Source: Culex pipiens pallens
Taxonomy: Eukaryota; Arthropoda; Insecta; Diptera; Culicidae
Reading direction: 5' to 3'
NCBI RefSeq assembly: GCF_016801865.2
Contig: NC_068938.1
Coordinates: 197,675,077-197,739,076 of the forward strand
Length of the DNA: 64,000 bases
The position numbers and the translations under genes were made by a program. Each line of letters starts with the position of its first letter. Positions within the stretch are counted from its first letter, which is position 1. Positions 45,823-58,654 of this stretch are shown here, piece by piece. The notes beneath the pieces are model-generated. The model was not told the origin of the DNA. It was given only the letters and a program-made list of their open reading frames with translations, and made no database searches.

Positions 45823-46963
45823 CAGGGGTGACCAAAGTATGGCCCGCGGGCCAAACGTGGCCCGCGAGGTGATATTTTGTGGCCCGCGGACCCATTTTGA
45901 ATGATCGTGTAAAAGGGCCCGTTGACAACTTGTAAAGTGATTTCATCCTCTTTTTTAAATTAAAGATTTTTTTAAACTTTTATATGCTAATCTTTTTTTA
46001 TTTTTTGTTAATAATTATTGATAAATCATAATATGTTGATTCCCACTTTAGGATGCAAAAAAATTTGTTCAACAAATTTTATAATTAAAACAATTTCACA
46101 CGTTTCAATGTGAGTGAAACTAGTAAATATCGTCAAAACTTTCATCAAACATTTTTGGAAATATTTAAAAAACGTTCAAGTTTGACTTAGGTAGAATTCT
46201 GTAAGTTTTTTTTTATTAATTTGCAATGACCCTTTTTGAACTGACCCTCAAACTTACATTGCACTTCCTTCGGGATTCGAACTCATTACAGTTAGATGAC
46301 AAATCTGATTGACGACCAACTGATTTAGGCAGACAAAATGTGGAAATCGGTGGATCAAGTTTGTTCGTCGATCAACCCACCTCTCCCCCATTATAAAAAA
46401 AATGGCTCAAAAAACCAAGAGGAATAATATATTTTCAAAAAACTTCAAAAAAATGAAATTTAAGTGCAATCAGCTGAAATTAATTAAATATGCATTCCTT
46501 TGCATTTAGAATCATTTGAGCATGTTTGGGTTTATTAAAAATAATTTGAATTTTAGTGAATTTTCGATGAAATAAATGTTGAAATTCTGGCTCTCAACGA
46601 TTTTTCATTAGCCACACTTAACTTATAGCTTAAATTACGCTTTAAGATAAATTGTTCAACATGTAATATCACCGTTTTCAAAATATATAAACAAAACTTT
46701 AATTTTTTTTTTGAAAACACAAGTACATTCAGCTAAAAACTTTTTTTCAAATACCTGAAACAATAAAATCAACAATACCGATAGAAAACCGTTATTTTGT
46801 GGTTTCTATTATTTTGAATTGACATTTTTTTAAATAACAGAAATTAAATCTTTTAAATTAAAATAACGTAATTTTTTTTAATAACCTTTTTTTGTAAATT
46901 TGGCCCGCAAGCTCATTTGAGCTTCAAATTTGGCCCGGCCTCCAAAAACTTTGAGCACCCCTG
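45823..46963. mobile_element. Non-autonomous hAT element
   Basis: Terminal inverted repeats CAGGGGTG/CACCCCTG, followed by internal 'caaag'/'ctttg' pairing, are flanked by an 8-bp duplication ctgtaaca (45815-45822 and 46964-46971). Subterminal 'tggcccgcgggccaaa' and 'tttggcccggcc' blocks are present. The 8-bp duplication and CAGGGGTG ends are hAT hallmarks. No transposase frame is present. A tRNA-like segment lies inside (46263-46336). Confidence 0.93.
46263..46336 (-). other. Degenerate tRNA-like segment inside the hAT element
   Basis: On the minus strand: A box-like TAAATCAGTTGG, an imperfect anticodon arm (AGA/TCT around TTTGTCA) and B box GAGTTCGAATCCC. Probably a decayed SINE head carried within the transposon. 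Confidence 0.45.
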
Positions 46964-47252
46964 CTGTAACATGAATAAATTAATTTGTGTGAATAAAAAA
47001 AAAACTATAATAATAAAAAATCTAACTTTTTAAAGTGATTTAAAATTTTCAGAAACATTCTTGAATCCAGACTCTACCATATAAACTATAATTTATTAAA
47101 AAAAATTCTTTGGAATATATTCGACTTTACCAATTATATATTAAACAAAATAATAGGACAAGAAACCTTATAAAGGTTGATAAGTTCTTCCTGCAACAGT
47201 TTGATTGTAAAAAAAGTCAAACTTTGTTACAAATAATGTTCTAGTCAGTAAG

Positions 47253-48058
47253 TAGCCTAAAATGTGACAAAAAGACTCATGAAAAATGCAGGGTGGTATG
47301 TCTCTCCTAAAAAAATACAAAAATCATTTACTAAAACTATTTTTTTGAAAAGTGGTCTCGATTTTCCAGACAATTTTACATAAAAAGCTTCATATTGACC
47401 ATTGTCCTATGTCTAATCCTTGTGAAGATACAGCGGTTTCAAAAATAAAAATGTTGAAAAAAATGTTTTTTTAGTGGTTTTTGGCAATTTCTATATGACA
47501 GACTTGATTTTTCAGTCTCGTAAATATTTTTACCGGAAAGCTCGTCCAATTTCCCATAAGTTTGTCTTTGACAGCATTTCAATTGAATGTATGGGCTTAC
47601 AGATATAAGCTTAATTACATTGCTCATAACTGAAAATAGAATATTTTTTTCAGTGTGGTAGAAACCTGGATAGTAAATAAGCTTACGTTAATATTCAAAC
47701 GAGTCAAATTAAAAAGCTGTCAAAGGCAAACTTATGGGAAATTGGACGAGCTTTCCGGTAAAAATATTTACGAGACTGAAAAATCAAGTCTGTCATATAG
47801 AAATTGCCAAAAACCACCAGAAAAACATTTTTTTCAACATTTTTATTTTTAAAACCGCTGTATCTTCACAAGGATTGGACATAGGACAATGGTCAATATG
47901 GAGACTTTTATGTAAAATTGTCTGGGAAATCGATTCCCACTGTCGGTTTTTGAAAATTTTGACGTTTAGACCAGTTTTAGTAAATGATTTCTGTATTTTT
48001 TAGGGGGAGACATACCATCCTGCATTTTTTATGAGTCTTTTTGTCACATTTTAGGCTA
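47253..48058. mobile_element. 0.8-kb foldback element
   Basis: Left arm (47253 to about 47585) and right arm (about 47712-48058) are reverse complements (tagcctaaaatgtgac ... gtcacattttaggcta). The same short frame (SCQRQTYGKLDELSGKN) appears in both arms on opposite strands, which is a by-product of the inversion. A diverged third copy of part of the arm lies at about 48178-48260. Confidence 0.85.
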
Positions 48059-50252
48059 TTTTCACAAAAATTTTGAACGAAAAAAAATCGTGACATCACC
48101 TTAAAATTTAACTTTTAAACTTAAAAATTGAAAAATCTCATAGAATTGGCGTGCATTTTTCTTTCAGTGTATTTTTTTCAAAAAGCTCGTCTAATTTCCT
48201 ACAAGTTTGTCTTTGACCACTTTTTGATACGATGCAACGGCTTCGAGATACAGCAATATTTAAATTACAAAATACAAAAATATTGAAAACTCTTACGCCC
48301 TTCTCAAATGTCATTATCGAGTGCAACTGGCTCCATATACACAAAAATGGCTTTTATAGGCCTAGGATAACATGTCTAAAAAGTTTTATTGAAATCGGAG
48401 AGGGTAGGGAAAATAAGTGCCAGAAAAATTTCTGATTTGAGCTGGAATTGCTCTTTATTTAAATCCGGGCACCTCGAAACGCTCTGTGCCTCACTTTTGA
48501 GCAATTCAAAATGTCCTATAAAATCTCGAAAATTCACGTATTCTAAAAGAGCTTGAGATTGACTCTCTTAAACTCATGCCCTTGACTGTTCTCAATAGCC
48601 CACAGAGATGAGTACAACCTGGGGCATTCGAAGTTTTTCAAGAATCCCCACCCCCCTTTCGTTTTTCAAAAGAGTGGGTCCATTTCCCACAGGCAACCCT
48701 GCGGGACATTCTTTGCGAGTAAAAAAGGGCCTGAACCAGCAGCAGTGGGTTGTGGGTGGGGATGGACACTTTTTCCGAGAGAGAGGGGTCAAAAGCTGCA
48801 AAAAAGTGGGCGCAAATTTACAACTGAAAGCAATAAATTTCGTGCTATGAATAAGACCTAACCTTTCGAACCTGGCTAATCCGGAATGGTCGCTGTCGAG
48901 GGGGGCCAGCACACTACCCAGTTGGTTGCCATCGGCATCATCAGATGTGACCCACTCCTCCTCCCGGGGGTCCATGTTACGGTTGAATAGTTGCTAGAAG
49001 TGGCCGAAATTTTGGGTGTTTGAATGGTTTCGTTTTCCTGGGTTTTTAGTGGAGGGATCGATTCCAGGTTAAATTACAGAAAAATTGCAAAAAATTAACA
49101 AAAAATTACAACTTAAAAATCTGTTAAGATTTTTTTTTAAATCCCATTTGAAATACTAATTTTAGCAAACAAATTGCCTGTTGTTTGCTAAAAAAATCCA
49201 TGAATATTTTATCTGGATTATTTCTCTAAAAATTGTCTGGATACCTTCGTTGTAAAATGCAGATCTGCCGTTGCTGGTGTTAAAACTGCGTGGGAAAAAA
49301 CAAAAAAAAGTACTTTCAACTCCATTCCCCTTCCTCCAAAGTAAGCTCAGCAGGAAAGCTCTCCACCGGCGGTTGCGAGGGGAATCGATTGCCACCGGGG
49401 GTTTTCCGGTGCAAAATGTGGTCACGCCGGAAAATTGGTTCGATCCGGAAAGTGTGGACCTTCCATGCCGGTGATTTTCAATTAGCCGAGCCGAACCTAG
49501 GTGGTGATGATTCCCCCTCGGGTTGTTGGAGTATGCACTCTTCCGAAACGGTTGCCAAGTGAAAACAGATCTTTGATGTTGCCATGGCGCGGCGTGGAAA
49601 AGCGATTTTCAATCGAATTGGCCCACCAGTCAGTCAGTCAGATTATGGTCGGTACTCGATTTGGGGAATTGATTCTTGAGGGGGGAAGCAGCTCCTGGAA
49701 AGCTGTTGCGGGTTCAATATTGACTAATTAACACCCGTTTTTTGGTGAGTGGTTTATTTTGTTTTGAGTTTCGTGGGTTTATTAAGCTTAAGCAAATTGA
49801 GAAGTGTTTAGAAAAATTATGATTGAACTTGAAAAAAAAAAAAATGGATCACAAATCAATTTTTGTTACTTCAATATTATTGGTAAAATTGAATGTTTTG
49901 CCCTTTTGGAATGTTAGTCTTGCTTTCAAAAAGATCAATTTTCCGGTTCACGAATGTTTCATTTTTCAACATTGAAAATCGGACCATTAGTTGCTCAGCA
50001 TTAAAAAATGGAAGGTTGTTTGGGTTAGACTTAGAAAACATAACTTTACCTATTTCTTTTTCTTTAAGCCGCTGTTTCTCAGCAACCAGAGGTCCAATCT
50101 TCTATGTCTCCTAGACAATTTTATAGAATTTTTATTTGAACTCTCAAACAATTTTTTTTTACAGGAATTGTCACTATTTTTCAAAATCGAAAAACTGCAA
50201 ATACTTCACTAAAATTAAACTTTAGGTGGTTTTTTTTTTGAAAATGAGGCAC
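48059..50252. other. Spacer with GC islands at 48.6-49.0 and 49.25-49.75 kb
   Basis: Begins with a foldback-arm fragment, then GC-richer unique stretches with overlapping frames (up to 127 codons, minus 48592-48975), none recognisable. 49760-50250 is AT-rich repeat debris. Confidence 0.5.
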
Positions 50253-50256
50253 TTAA

Positions 50257-50929
50257 GGGGTTACATACATGTAAAAAATCTCAAAATTTCATATTACAGA
50301 AAATTTATTAAACCCACTAAAAACATGATTTTCAATCACGCCTGAAAGTTTTATGAAGATATATCATGATTAAAGTGAGTAAGAGACGATTTAAGCTAAC
50401 AAATTTGCCATGCGCAAAGCGAACTGTCAAACTTTGTGCGCGTTTTTCTCTAAACGCCGAGTTGATTTACGGGTGCCACGATATCTCGAGATTGGGTCAA
50501 CCAAATTGGCTGAAATTTTGGGGTGAAGACTTTCAAGAAATATCCCGTGTGCATGACGAAGCCCGATTTTTTTATTTTGCTTTATTTTTAAAAAACAAAA
50601 TCAAAAACTGACGGTTTTTTATATATTTATATATAAACTTTTTGAAAATCAGCCTTCGTCATGCACACAGGACCGGTTTAACGAGTCTTCACCTAAATTT
50701 TGAGCCGATTTGGTCAAGCCAGTGTTGAGATGTCGTGGCACCCGTTTTTTGAAACTGCTAACTTCAAAAAGGTATATCTCGGCAATGCTACAACCAAATG
50801 TCTTCAAATTTGTTGTGTTAATAGATGAAAATGTATATTGGTATGCCCTGAAAACAGATTTCAATAAAGTATAAGTGTGTGCTCATACCAACCTCTGACA
50901 TTTTTGCCGATTTACATGTATGTAACCCC
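50257..50929. mobile_element. 673-bp TTAA-flanked foldback MITE
   Basis: Ends GGGGTTACATACATGTAAA and its inverse are flanked by TTAA (50253-50256 and 50930-50933). Most of the interior also pairs (gtgtgcatgacgaag near 50548 against cttcgtcatgcacac near 50654). The TTAA site points to piggyBac-type mobilisation. Confidence 0.88.
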
Positions 50930-50933
50930 TTAA

Positions 50934-53900
50934 ACAAAAAATATGTTAAGTACCTACTTTTCGATGGAAAATTCAAATTTTCATAAAATATGAGGTCAAA
51001 TAAATTTTCTGTATGAAATTTTGATTTTTTTTTTCGAAAATCATAACTCAGCGGCAACATTTTTGAACATTTTTCTCTATGGCTCAAAAGTTGCGGGTTT
51101 TGGTCCCCAAAACATATAAAAAAATTCGAAAAGTAAAAAATATGAATTTTGTGAAATTGACTTTTTGTAAATAAAAGTTTATTAATAAAATCGGCAAATT
51201 TTTATCCATGTATCTTTTCTTTCTCAATAGTCCTCAACAATACCTATAACTTTGCCGAAGACGCCAAATTGATCAGAAAATTCAATCAAAATTTACAGAT
51301 TATCATTTATTTGAGAACTATTTTTGTATGAACAGCTGTCAAAATTGTATGGAGACTTGTAAGGATGAACCAATGACTTAAAATCGCTTCTTTGGACATA
51401 GAGAAGGCCCCCACAAAGTTTGAGCCAAATAAAAAAATACAAGTTAAATCCATTTCTGTTTTTGATAGAGAATTGCTCAGCTACAAATTTCAAAAAAAAA
51501 AAAGAAAAATTCGAGTTCCAAAAAACTAAATCTTTTCACCGTTCTTTTTACCTTAGATTCGTGTTAAGGGACTAAAATTTTACAAAATAAAAGTCTTGAC
51601 CTAAACTTTCATATCATAAATGGGATATTTAATTTGCATTTAGGGTAGTACACATTGTTTTTATTATTGTTACTCAGCTCTCGTCTTATTAAGAAAGGAT
51701 GCAAAAAATAAAAAGTTAAATAGAGATAAAATAGTTTACAAATTCAAAGCCTAATTTTCAAAATTTACAAAAAAATAGAATCACACTAGTTTTTAACTAA
51801 TGCTTCCTACGAAATATTCAAAATATTAAAGAATTTCTGAAAAAAAACCTTTTTTACAAATCTTTACTTATTTTTCTTTTTTGTGTGTAAAAATTTAAAT
51901 TTCTGGAACGCTAGTCGGTGGATTGTGCCGGCTATTGTTTTAATAGTGCCTTATTTGATTTAAAAACGCAAAAAAGTTAGTTAATGTTTTTTAATAGTTG
52001 GATTAAAAGAATGGATAAAATATTTAAATTTTAGCAATTTTGGAGAAAGACAAATATATTAACTTCAATAATCATTATAAACTTTCAACCAAGAATCATT
52101 ATTAATTGCTTGTGTGATGACAGTTAAACCAAATTCAGAGGCAGAAATTTAAAAATAAGCTGACCAGATTGTCCTATATCTGATGATATCTTGTAATACA
52201 AACGGCAAAAGTGTTGCAAATGTGTTTTTGAATTTGAGGCTTTCAACAAAAAGTTAGACAGTTTCAGGGTTTAATTCAGTTGTGTAATTGTGTGGCAAAC
52301 GACTTTGTTTAATAGGGGATTGGATGTGATATGTCAACATAATTTATTTTGCTGTTAATTTCTATTGCTTTTCTCATTCATGCATTTTGTATGGGGTGTA
52401 TTCTCTTGAGTGGATATGAATTCACTGTAGAACAACACTACTTTGTTTAAACTAAACAAAATTAAATCATTTTTCCACCCATTGCTGATTGTGGCACAGC
52501 TGTAACAAAGGCCATTCCATAAACTGATTAGAGCAAATATTTAACTTGCACTAGATTGGCTTCCTGTGCTTTATGGTTTCCCTGCTCATAATTTACGGAA
52601 ATGAGGACATTTTATATGTGCATGATCCGGTTCACTGGAAAAAGTTGCAGAGTCCACAAAGCCAACTTCAAACGGGGGTGGGTTTATCCTTCCAAGCCCC
52701 TGCAGCTAGGCAACCAACCGTGATTAGCGGATATTTGCCGTTGACTTTTATATTGGCGGAGCTTTTTTTTGCCACTAAATCACCGGAAGCTAAAATCGGA
52801 TCACGTGGACAAACGGGAAACCCCTTTTGTTATTGTGTGCGGTTTATCAAACGCTCCTGTATTAATTAAATTAATTGAAAACGTTTCCTCGGCGACCGCG
52901 TGTCGTGGCGGGAATCGAATCCCGCCGCGAGGAGGAGAAATATCTATTTTTGTCACTTTGGCGCCAACTCAAGCTCGTCCCTTCGCGGCAGCAATTGTGT
53001 GTGCAAGAATAATGACGCTGTCGATTGAAGCCTTGCTTGTGCGGAGCTGTGATTGCATTTTGGTTTAATTGCAATTCCCGGGCGCGTGGGATGTTTTGCG
53101 AAATAATGTTTTCGCGATTTAATTAAACGGCTGCAGGCAAAGTGGGAGGTGGAAGGGAGGTTCGAACGACAGCCCGAAGTTGTTCGTCGATGGTGATTTT
53201 TAACTGGGAGAAAGTGAATTTAATGTTTGAGGAGCAATTTGGCTGATGGAATTGCGTTTTTTAGAGCCAAATAGTGTTTGAAAGTTGAATGTTACCAGGG
53301 GTAATCTGTCAAATTGACCAGCAGAATTTCACTCTGATTCAAATTCAAACTGAATTTTAAAGGCTGATTAAGGGGAAGGGGAAGTCGAGGTGACGTACTT
53401 TTATCAAAACCACAATATATACTCCAACAAATTTTCACTCACTTTAAGTGCGCTGCAATTAGGACAATCGTTATTCCTGCGCGCTCTAAAAGCTCAACTT
53501 TATAACTACATTCCCCGGTTTCTTAAGCACTTCCCAGTCTCTTTCGAGCACGACATAAAGCCACGTGCCTTTTCCACACTTTTTCCCTCAAACAACGAAG
53601 ATTCGCGTCTGATTTTTCTTTTATTTCTCCGGCTTTTCCGGCACTTTTTCCTCGCATTCTCTCTCCAGAGCATATTTAATTTACATGGCACGGCGCACTA
53701 TAGCCAACTGTTTGCCGCCGCGGCGCAATTCTCCATAAACTTTTTCCCAAAACCTTTTCCAACAGCTTGTGTCTCTGTGTGTTGCTGCTCTCTTTTCGGA
53801 ACTTTTTTTTTCCCGAAAAAGAAAGTTCCTTCCTCCGTGCTTTTCTTGCACGACTTTTGCCCGTTTACTTTGCCAAACCAAAGCACTTAACCCGCGAGCT

Positions 53901-55353
53901 TTACGGCCATTTGCCAGCCCGCCCTCGCCTCGCTCACTTCCTGCTCATGAAGCAGTTTTTCCCCGGGAATATTAAAACAATTCGTTGTGCACGGTGGATG
54001 TACCCTCCTCACCAGCAGCCGTCATCCACATCGTTTTCACCTTTACTGAATTGGGGGAAGGAACAGGTAACTGAATTCGTGGGAAAGAGTGCCGTTGATT
54101 TGGGTGAATTTGAATTTTGAATCTTTTTTGTGTAATTTATTAAGTTTCAAAGTTTTCAAATTTTGCTTCAGTTTAAATTATTTTTTAATTTTCTTAAGAT
54201 TTAAATGGTCCATTTAACGAATTGATTAATTTTTACGATCATCTTGACGGTAACTTGGCACACTCTCCACTTGCTTGATTTTCGCCTTTGTAAATTAAAA
54301 CGCACTCATTTTCCCAACTTCCACCTTCGTCGTCACCCTCTCCCAACTTTTATCGGGGAGAGTTTTCCGTCGGAGGAGGGTGGGCGCACTTGACGTTGTT
54401 TGCATGCGATATCGCGAAATTTAAAATACCTGGCAGCAAATAAAAATGCCATCGTGGAAGTAAAACAGGAGACCCACTTTTACTTACCCGTTCGGAGTGT
54501 TGGGGGTGCTCAAATTATTCATTTGAATTTCTGTTTTTATTTTTTTTTATTTTGAAAAGAACCATTTTCATTTTTTTTTTCAAAATTTTAAAATGAACAT
54601 CTTTTTATGCTAATGGAATTTTCTCGGAAAATTGGGAAACCGAAAAATGCAAGCACGCGAACCGTGTTAGGACACCATTATCGGGATATAGGAGTGGGAA
54701 GTGTCTTGTGATTCAACAAGAGGCGTTTGGCACGCAAAACACGTGTGAGAGTTCGCAATTGTGGTGTGTCACATATCATGTTTATACAAATAATACTCCC
54801 TATAGACTTGGCATGTGATATTAAACTCTTATTTAAAAAATATATATAATTTTAGCCTCATAAAGAAATGCCAAACGTGTAATATATCACAGAATCTCTC
54901 TTCTCAGCAAGCAATGCTAGCATAAGATATCAGTGCTTTTATTTCATTTTACATGGAATATTTTAACTTAATATGTTCAATTTGATTTAAACATTTAAAT
55001 GAAGTTGAAAAACTGTTAAAAAAACGTTCATCAACCCGTGTTGGTAGTGATCAATAATTCTATTTTATAATAACCATTAAATGTTGTTAATGACTGTATA
55101 ATTTAAAAAAAATGAAATAAGTTATTCAAAAATGGCCCAAACTTCTTCCAAACGAGTTTCCGAAAAAGTTCCAAAGAGCTCCTAAAATGCAATGGCAAAG
55201 AAATTACATCTTAACGACAAATTATTAATCATTAATTCATTAATTTTCATAGTTTTTTACTAAGCATACTGAAGCAAATCTTTCTAATTTTTGGAATGTT
55301 TTAGATTTGCTTATTTAAATTGTTATTTGTACAAATACAATCATCATACAAAC
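50934..55353. other. Spacer; unique GC-richer region at 52.55-54.1 kb
   Basis: 50940-51500 holds a dispersed-repeat fragment (cctataactttgccgaagac at about 51243). 51500-52550 is AT-rich. 52560-54120 and 54270-54480 are GC-richer and complex, without a recognisable product. The 166-codon frame at 53390-53890 is Phe- and Leu-rich, lies in a pyrimidine-rich strand and overlaps equally long frames on the other strand. No gene is called. Confidence 0.5.
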
Positions 55354-55420
55354 ATGACGAAATCCAGTCTGCAACCCGCTAAGATCACCATCTCCATGCG
55401 AATGCGAATGAGAATGCGAA
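55354..55420 (+). mobile_element. 3' end fragment of the long SINE family
   Basis: gaaatccagtctgcaacccg, then 'ctaagatcaccatctcc' and a gcgaat repeat tail, match the 3' end of the element at 61911-62742 on the opposite strand (ccagtctgcaatccgc, then GCGAA repeats). Confidence 0.75.
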
Positions 55421-55619
55421 AAGTTGAAATTAATAGGAAATATAAGAAATTCACCTTGAATTCCGGCAATGGACTTTATTTGTATTTTTTTGTAAGCTAT
55501 AACTTTTTGGTATAGCAGAACCAAATTTACCTTTAAAATTTTGGAATATAAATCAATTGAGTCTTATTTTAATATTAACAACGAAATACTTGTGAAATTT
55601 TTCAATCATTCTGAAAAAA

Positions 55620-56100
55620 TGTATGTATGTATGTATGTATGTATGTATGTATGATCCCCATACCCGCAGGCAACTTGGTCCCGAAACACATGTGAGCGCT
55701 AGGTGAACAATTCGATCATCTTTTACTCCGTAATCTGTACACCCACGTGCATAGGTTTTTTTGCACGAATTTTAATGCTACAAATACCGACGCATAGATC
55801 AAAATGGTTTCCTGCTTCCCTCCCCAAGCGCCGGAAATTTGTAGCGGGTGTAGGGACACTTTGCATAGACGCCCTTGCTCCCATCACACCACTGAGGGTA
55901 TGGAGCGACGAGAAATTAATAAGCATGCCCCCCCAGTCGAACCTTCATTAGAGAAGCAGGCAATCCACAACTCACAGCGAACGACTAAGGGAACACCCTA
56001 CCGCGTATATAATAAGGTTGGCGTGGATGTCTTGAGTGGTTTGAGTGAATGTAAGAGTATTTGTGAGAGAGTTTTTTGTTTTAGAAAAGGGCTCACCAAA
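55620..56100 (-). repeat. Shared 3' retroelement module, copy 2
   Basis: Collinear with 27306-27784. Its tail has more ATAC units and its C run is much shorter (55928-55934). Confidence 0.87.
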
Positions 56101-56625
56101 TAATGTAATCTTCAAGTCCAGCTTCAGTTGAGTTCGAGGAGTTTTCCGATTTGATAAACTTGCGACCGGACTTAAAATAGCTCCCTTCGACTTAAAATAG
56201 CCAACCACAACTTTCAGCTGGTGACGTAGCCGATGGACTCCTCCGTAGTCCATGAAAGTGTACCGGATGAATTTGCTGCTGCTGGAAAATCTTGACTGAT
56301 CTTGATCTTTATTATGATGTTTTTTTTGCGTTGGAATCCGGAAAGCAGCTCCGATATCTGCAACAGGCTCGGGCTCTACGTTATTTGACCGTTTTGACAC
56401 CAAACTTCTTTTAGAAATCCAGGTTGTGTTCCAATTGCTCCGCTGGATACCACTGCTGAACTGCTTGTCCTTGACTAGCAAGTTTTCCACCGAATATTGC
56501 CAGGAAAGGGCAAAATAAAATATTTATTTTATTGTTTGGACGAAAAATTGAAGGACCAAATTGACAGCGAAAAATTTTGAAACGCACACGCGCATGGTTT
56601 ACTTCGATCTCTCTGTTCAATAATC
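55620..56625 (-). mobile_element. Second chimeric retroinsertion with the shared 3' module
   Basis: 1006 bp, flanked by a 19-nt direct repeat (ttcaatcattctgaaaaaa at 55601-55619 and 56626-56644). On the minus strand the 5' half (56625-56101) is a transcript-like sequence unrelated to the 27-kb insert. The 3' module (56100-55620) ends in about seven ATAC units. The junction is again TTTGGTGAG (56092-56100). A frame in the 5' half (MENLLVKDKQFSSGIQRSN...) runs through the junction, but I do not recognise it. A second frame upstream (GKLASQGQAVQQWYPAEQLE) is equally protein-like, suggesting a frame-broken coding part. Confidence 0.88.
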
Positions 56626-56644
56626 TTCAATCATTCTGAAAAAA

Positions 56645-58642
56645 AAATATTCCCAAAATTTTAAAATCCAACTTATGTTTGAAAAGTACCTGTTTGTGGA
56701 TTTTTCACCTATTCAAATTGTGGATTAGATTCAAAATTTTGATAATACTTTTCTTTGAAGGGATCGAGAATTTTTATTTTACATCAATGATCCGACGAAT
56801 GGTTGCTGAGCAATCTTCTTGTAAAAAATAAAGTCTAATTAAATGACTTCAGTGGCCATCAAGTAAGGGCCCGCGGGCTTGATTTGAAATTATTAAGAAC
56901 AAAACTTATTTTATAAAGATGTTTTTTTTATATTTTATAAAGAAATATATCAAAATTTAACAAAAAAAAGGAGAAATTAGTTAAATTTTAGTTACTACAA
57001 TATTTCTAAGGATTTGGAAAGTATTGAATATGGGTGGTCTATTTTATTTAAACTTTAAATGTTTAAAAAGTAAAATGAATGAAAAATAATGATAAATTTG
57101 AATTAACTTTGTCAAAACGTACTATATTTAAAAAGTTATTTTTATTTATTTTCAAACCAAGATGCTTAAAATTCCGTAAATATCACAGAAATGTTTGACA
57201 GCTCTACACATCGGGTTAATTCTGTGGACCCCTTCGATGCTCAAAGGTTAAAGCTTTGAATGTGATTTTTTGTTATTGACATCCCGATAGTACTTCATTT
57301 TTAAGATATAATTTTTGTGTAAACAAAAGTAACAAACTTCACATCAATACGGGTCAAAGATGACGTTAAATTTAAAATGTAATCGCATGCATATCGAGAA
57401 ATTTGCATGAAAATTTTTCAATTGCGCAAAATGCACTAAAGCTTGTTCGATTCACTGTCCAATTTTTTTCAAAACAAACTGGCACAGTTTTGTTCTATCA
57501 TTTTTTGTTTCCAAAATATGGCCATTTGAAAATACAGGGTTTTTGAAAAAAAAAAATCAAAAACGCGCATAGTGGTGCCAAGTGGTCCAAAAAATTGAAC
57601 AACATGTTTCAAATTAATGCATTTTTGTTGTATTTGATTGCCACAAAGTATCATAGAAATATTGGTTTTAGAACAAATTGAATTTGAATTGTAAACCATT
57701 TTTTCTCACGTAAAATTTTCCTATCCAAATTAAAAAAAAAATATTGGATATTAAAATTATAATTCATTTTAATTTAATTATTGTTCGTGTTTTCTAATCT
57801 TTTATTAGTAATCAAGAAATGATAAAATTTTATTAAAAAAAACATATAAACAATTTAATCATGATTGGATTGGCAGAATGAAGCTTGTCGGGTAAGGCTT
57901 GTATTCTTATAATTTCTTTAAAGCAATCATATTTTAAAAAGATATTTTGATAACTATGTATCTCTCACTATTTACTTAGTGAAGCTGAATCTAAAGGGTG
58001 TAATTTCTTCTAGTCAGGTTGTATATTTCAAGAAAAAAGTATTTATTGTTTTGTATTTAAATGTAATTAAAATGTATTTAAAATTTGATTTTATATTTAG
58101 AATTGTAGTCAATTATTTTGTGTGACTTTTCCGTTGATCCAAAAATCTTAGTTCAGCGTAAAACTTATGTTTTTACTTTTCTATGGCTTAAAAGTTGCGG
58201 GTTGTTGTCCCTTGAAACGAATATCGAAAAATTTCAAAAGAAAAAGATATGATTTATTTTGTTATAAAGGGTATTTTAAAAACTTGCTAAAATCCGTGAG
58301 AATATTTTTTTTTTAATTCTCATCCATACCTACAATTTTGCCGGAGGCATCAAATCGATCAGAAAAATCCCTTGAAAGATACAGACTTATAGGTAGAAAA
58401 GGGACCAACAAAGTATTAGTCCATCAATAAAATACATAAAACTAATTTACCCGAAATTTGCCGATTTCGTAGAGAATTGCTCAAATGTATAAACATAAGT
58501 CACTACCTAAGTATGAAACGCTATGTCTGAAACTATCAAAAAATATTTAAAAATGTAACAATGAAATGAAATTTTATTTAAATCATTGTAAGAAACAAAA
58601 TAAAAATTAGACTTTTTTGCATGAACTTTTATATATTTCGTT
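56645..58642. other. AT-rich spacer with repeat fragments
   Basis: No gene is seen. A fragment with 'gggcccgcgggcttgatt' near 56868 recalls the subterminal region of the hAT element at 45.8 kb. A dispersed-repeat fragment (acaattttgccggaggcatc) is at about 58332. Confidence 0.5.
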
Positions 58643-58654
58643 GAAAAATTAATA

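Noticed and set aside
47439..47852. Paired frames encoding SCQRQTYGKLDELSGKN on both strands
   Set aside because: They are mirror images produced by the foldback arms, not genes.
52903..52922. tRNA T-arm-like hairpin ggcgggaatcgaatcccgcc
   Set aside because: Only one arm; no A box, anticodon arm or acceptor nearby on either strand.
53390..53890. 166-codon plus-strand frame
   Set aside because: Phe- and Leu-rich product from a pyrimidine-rich strand, with equally long frames on the opposite strand and no motif.
56860..57245. Second hAT element suggested by gggcccgcgggcttg
   Set aside because: No CAGGGGTG end or duplication could be found; at most a relic.
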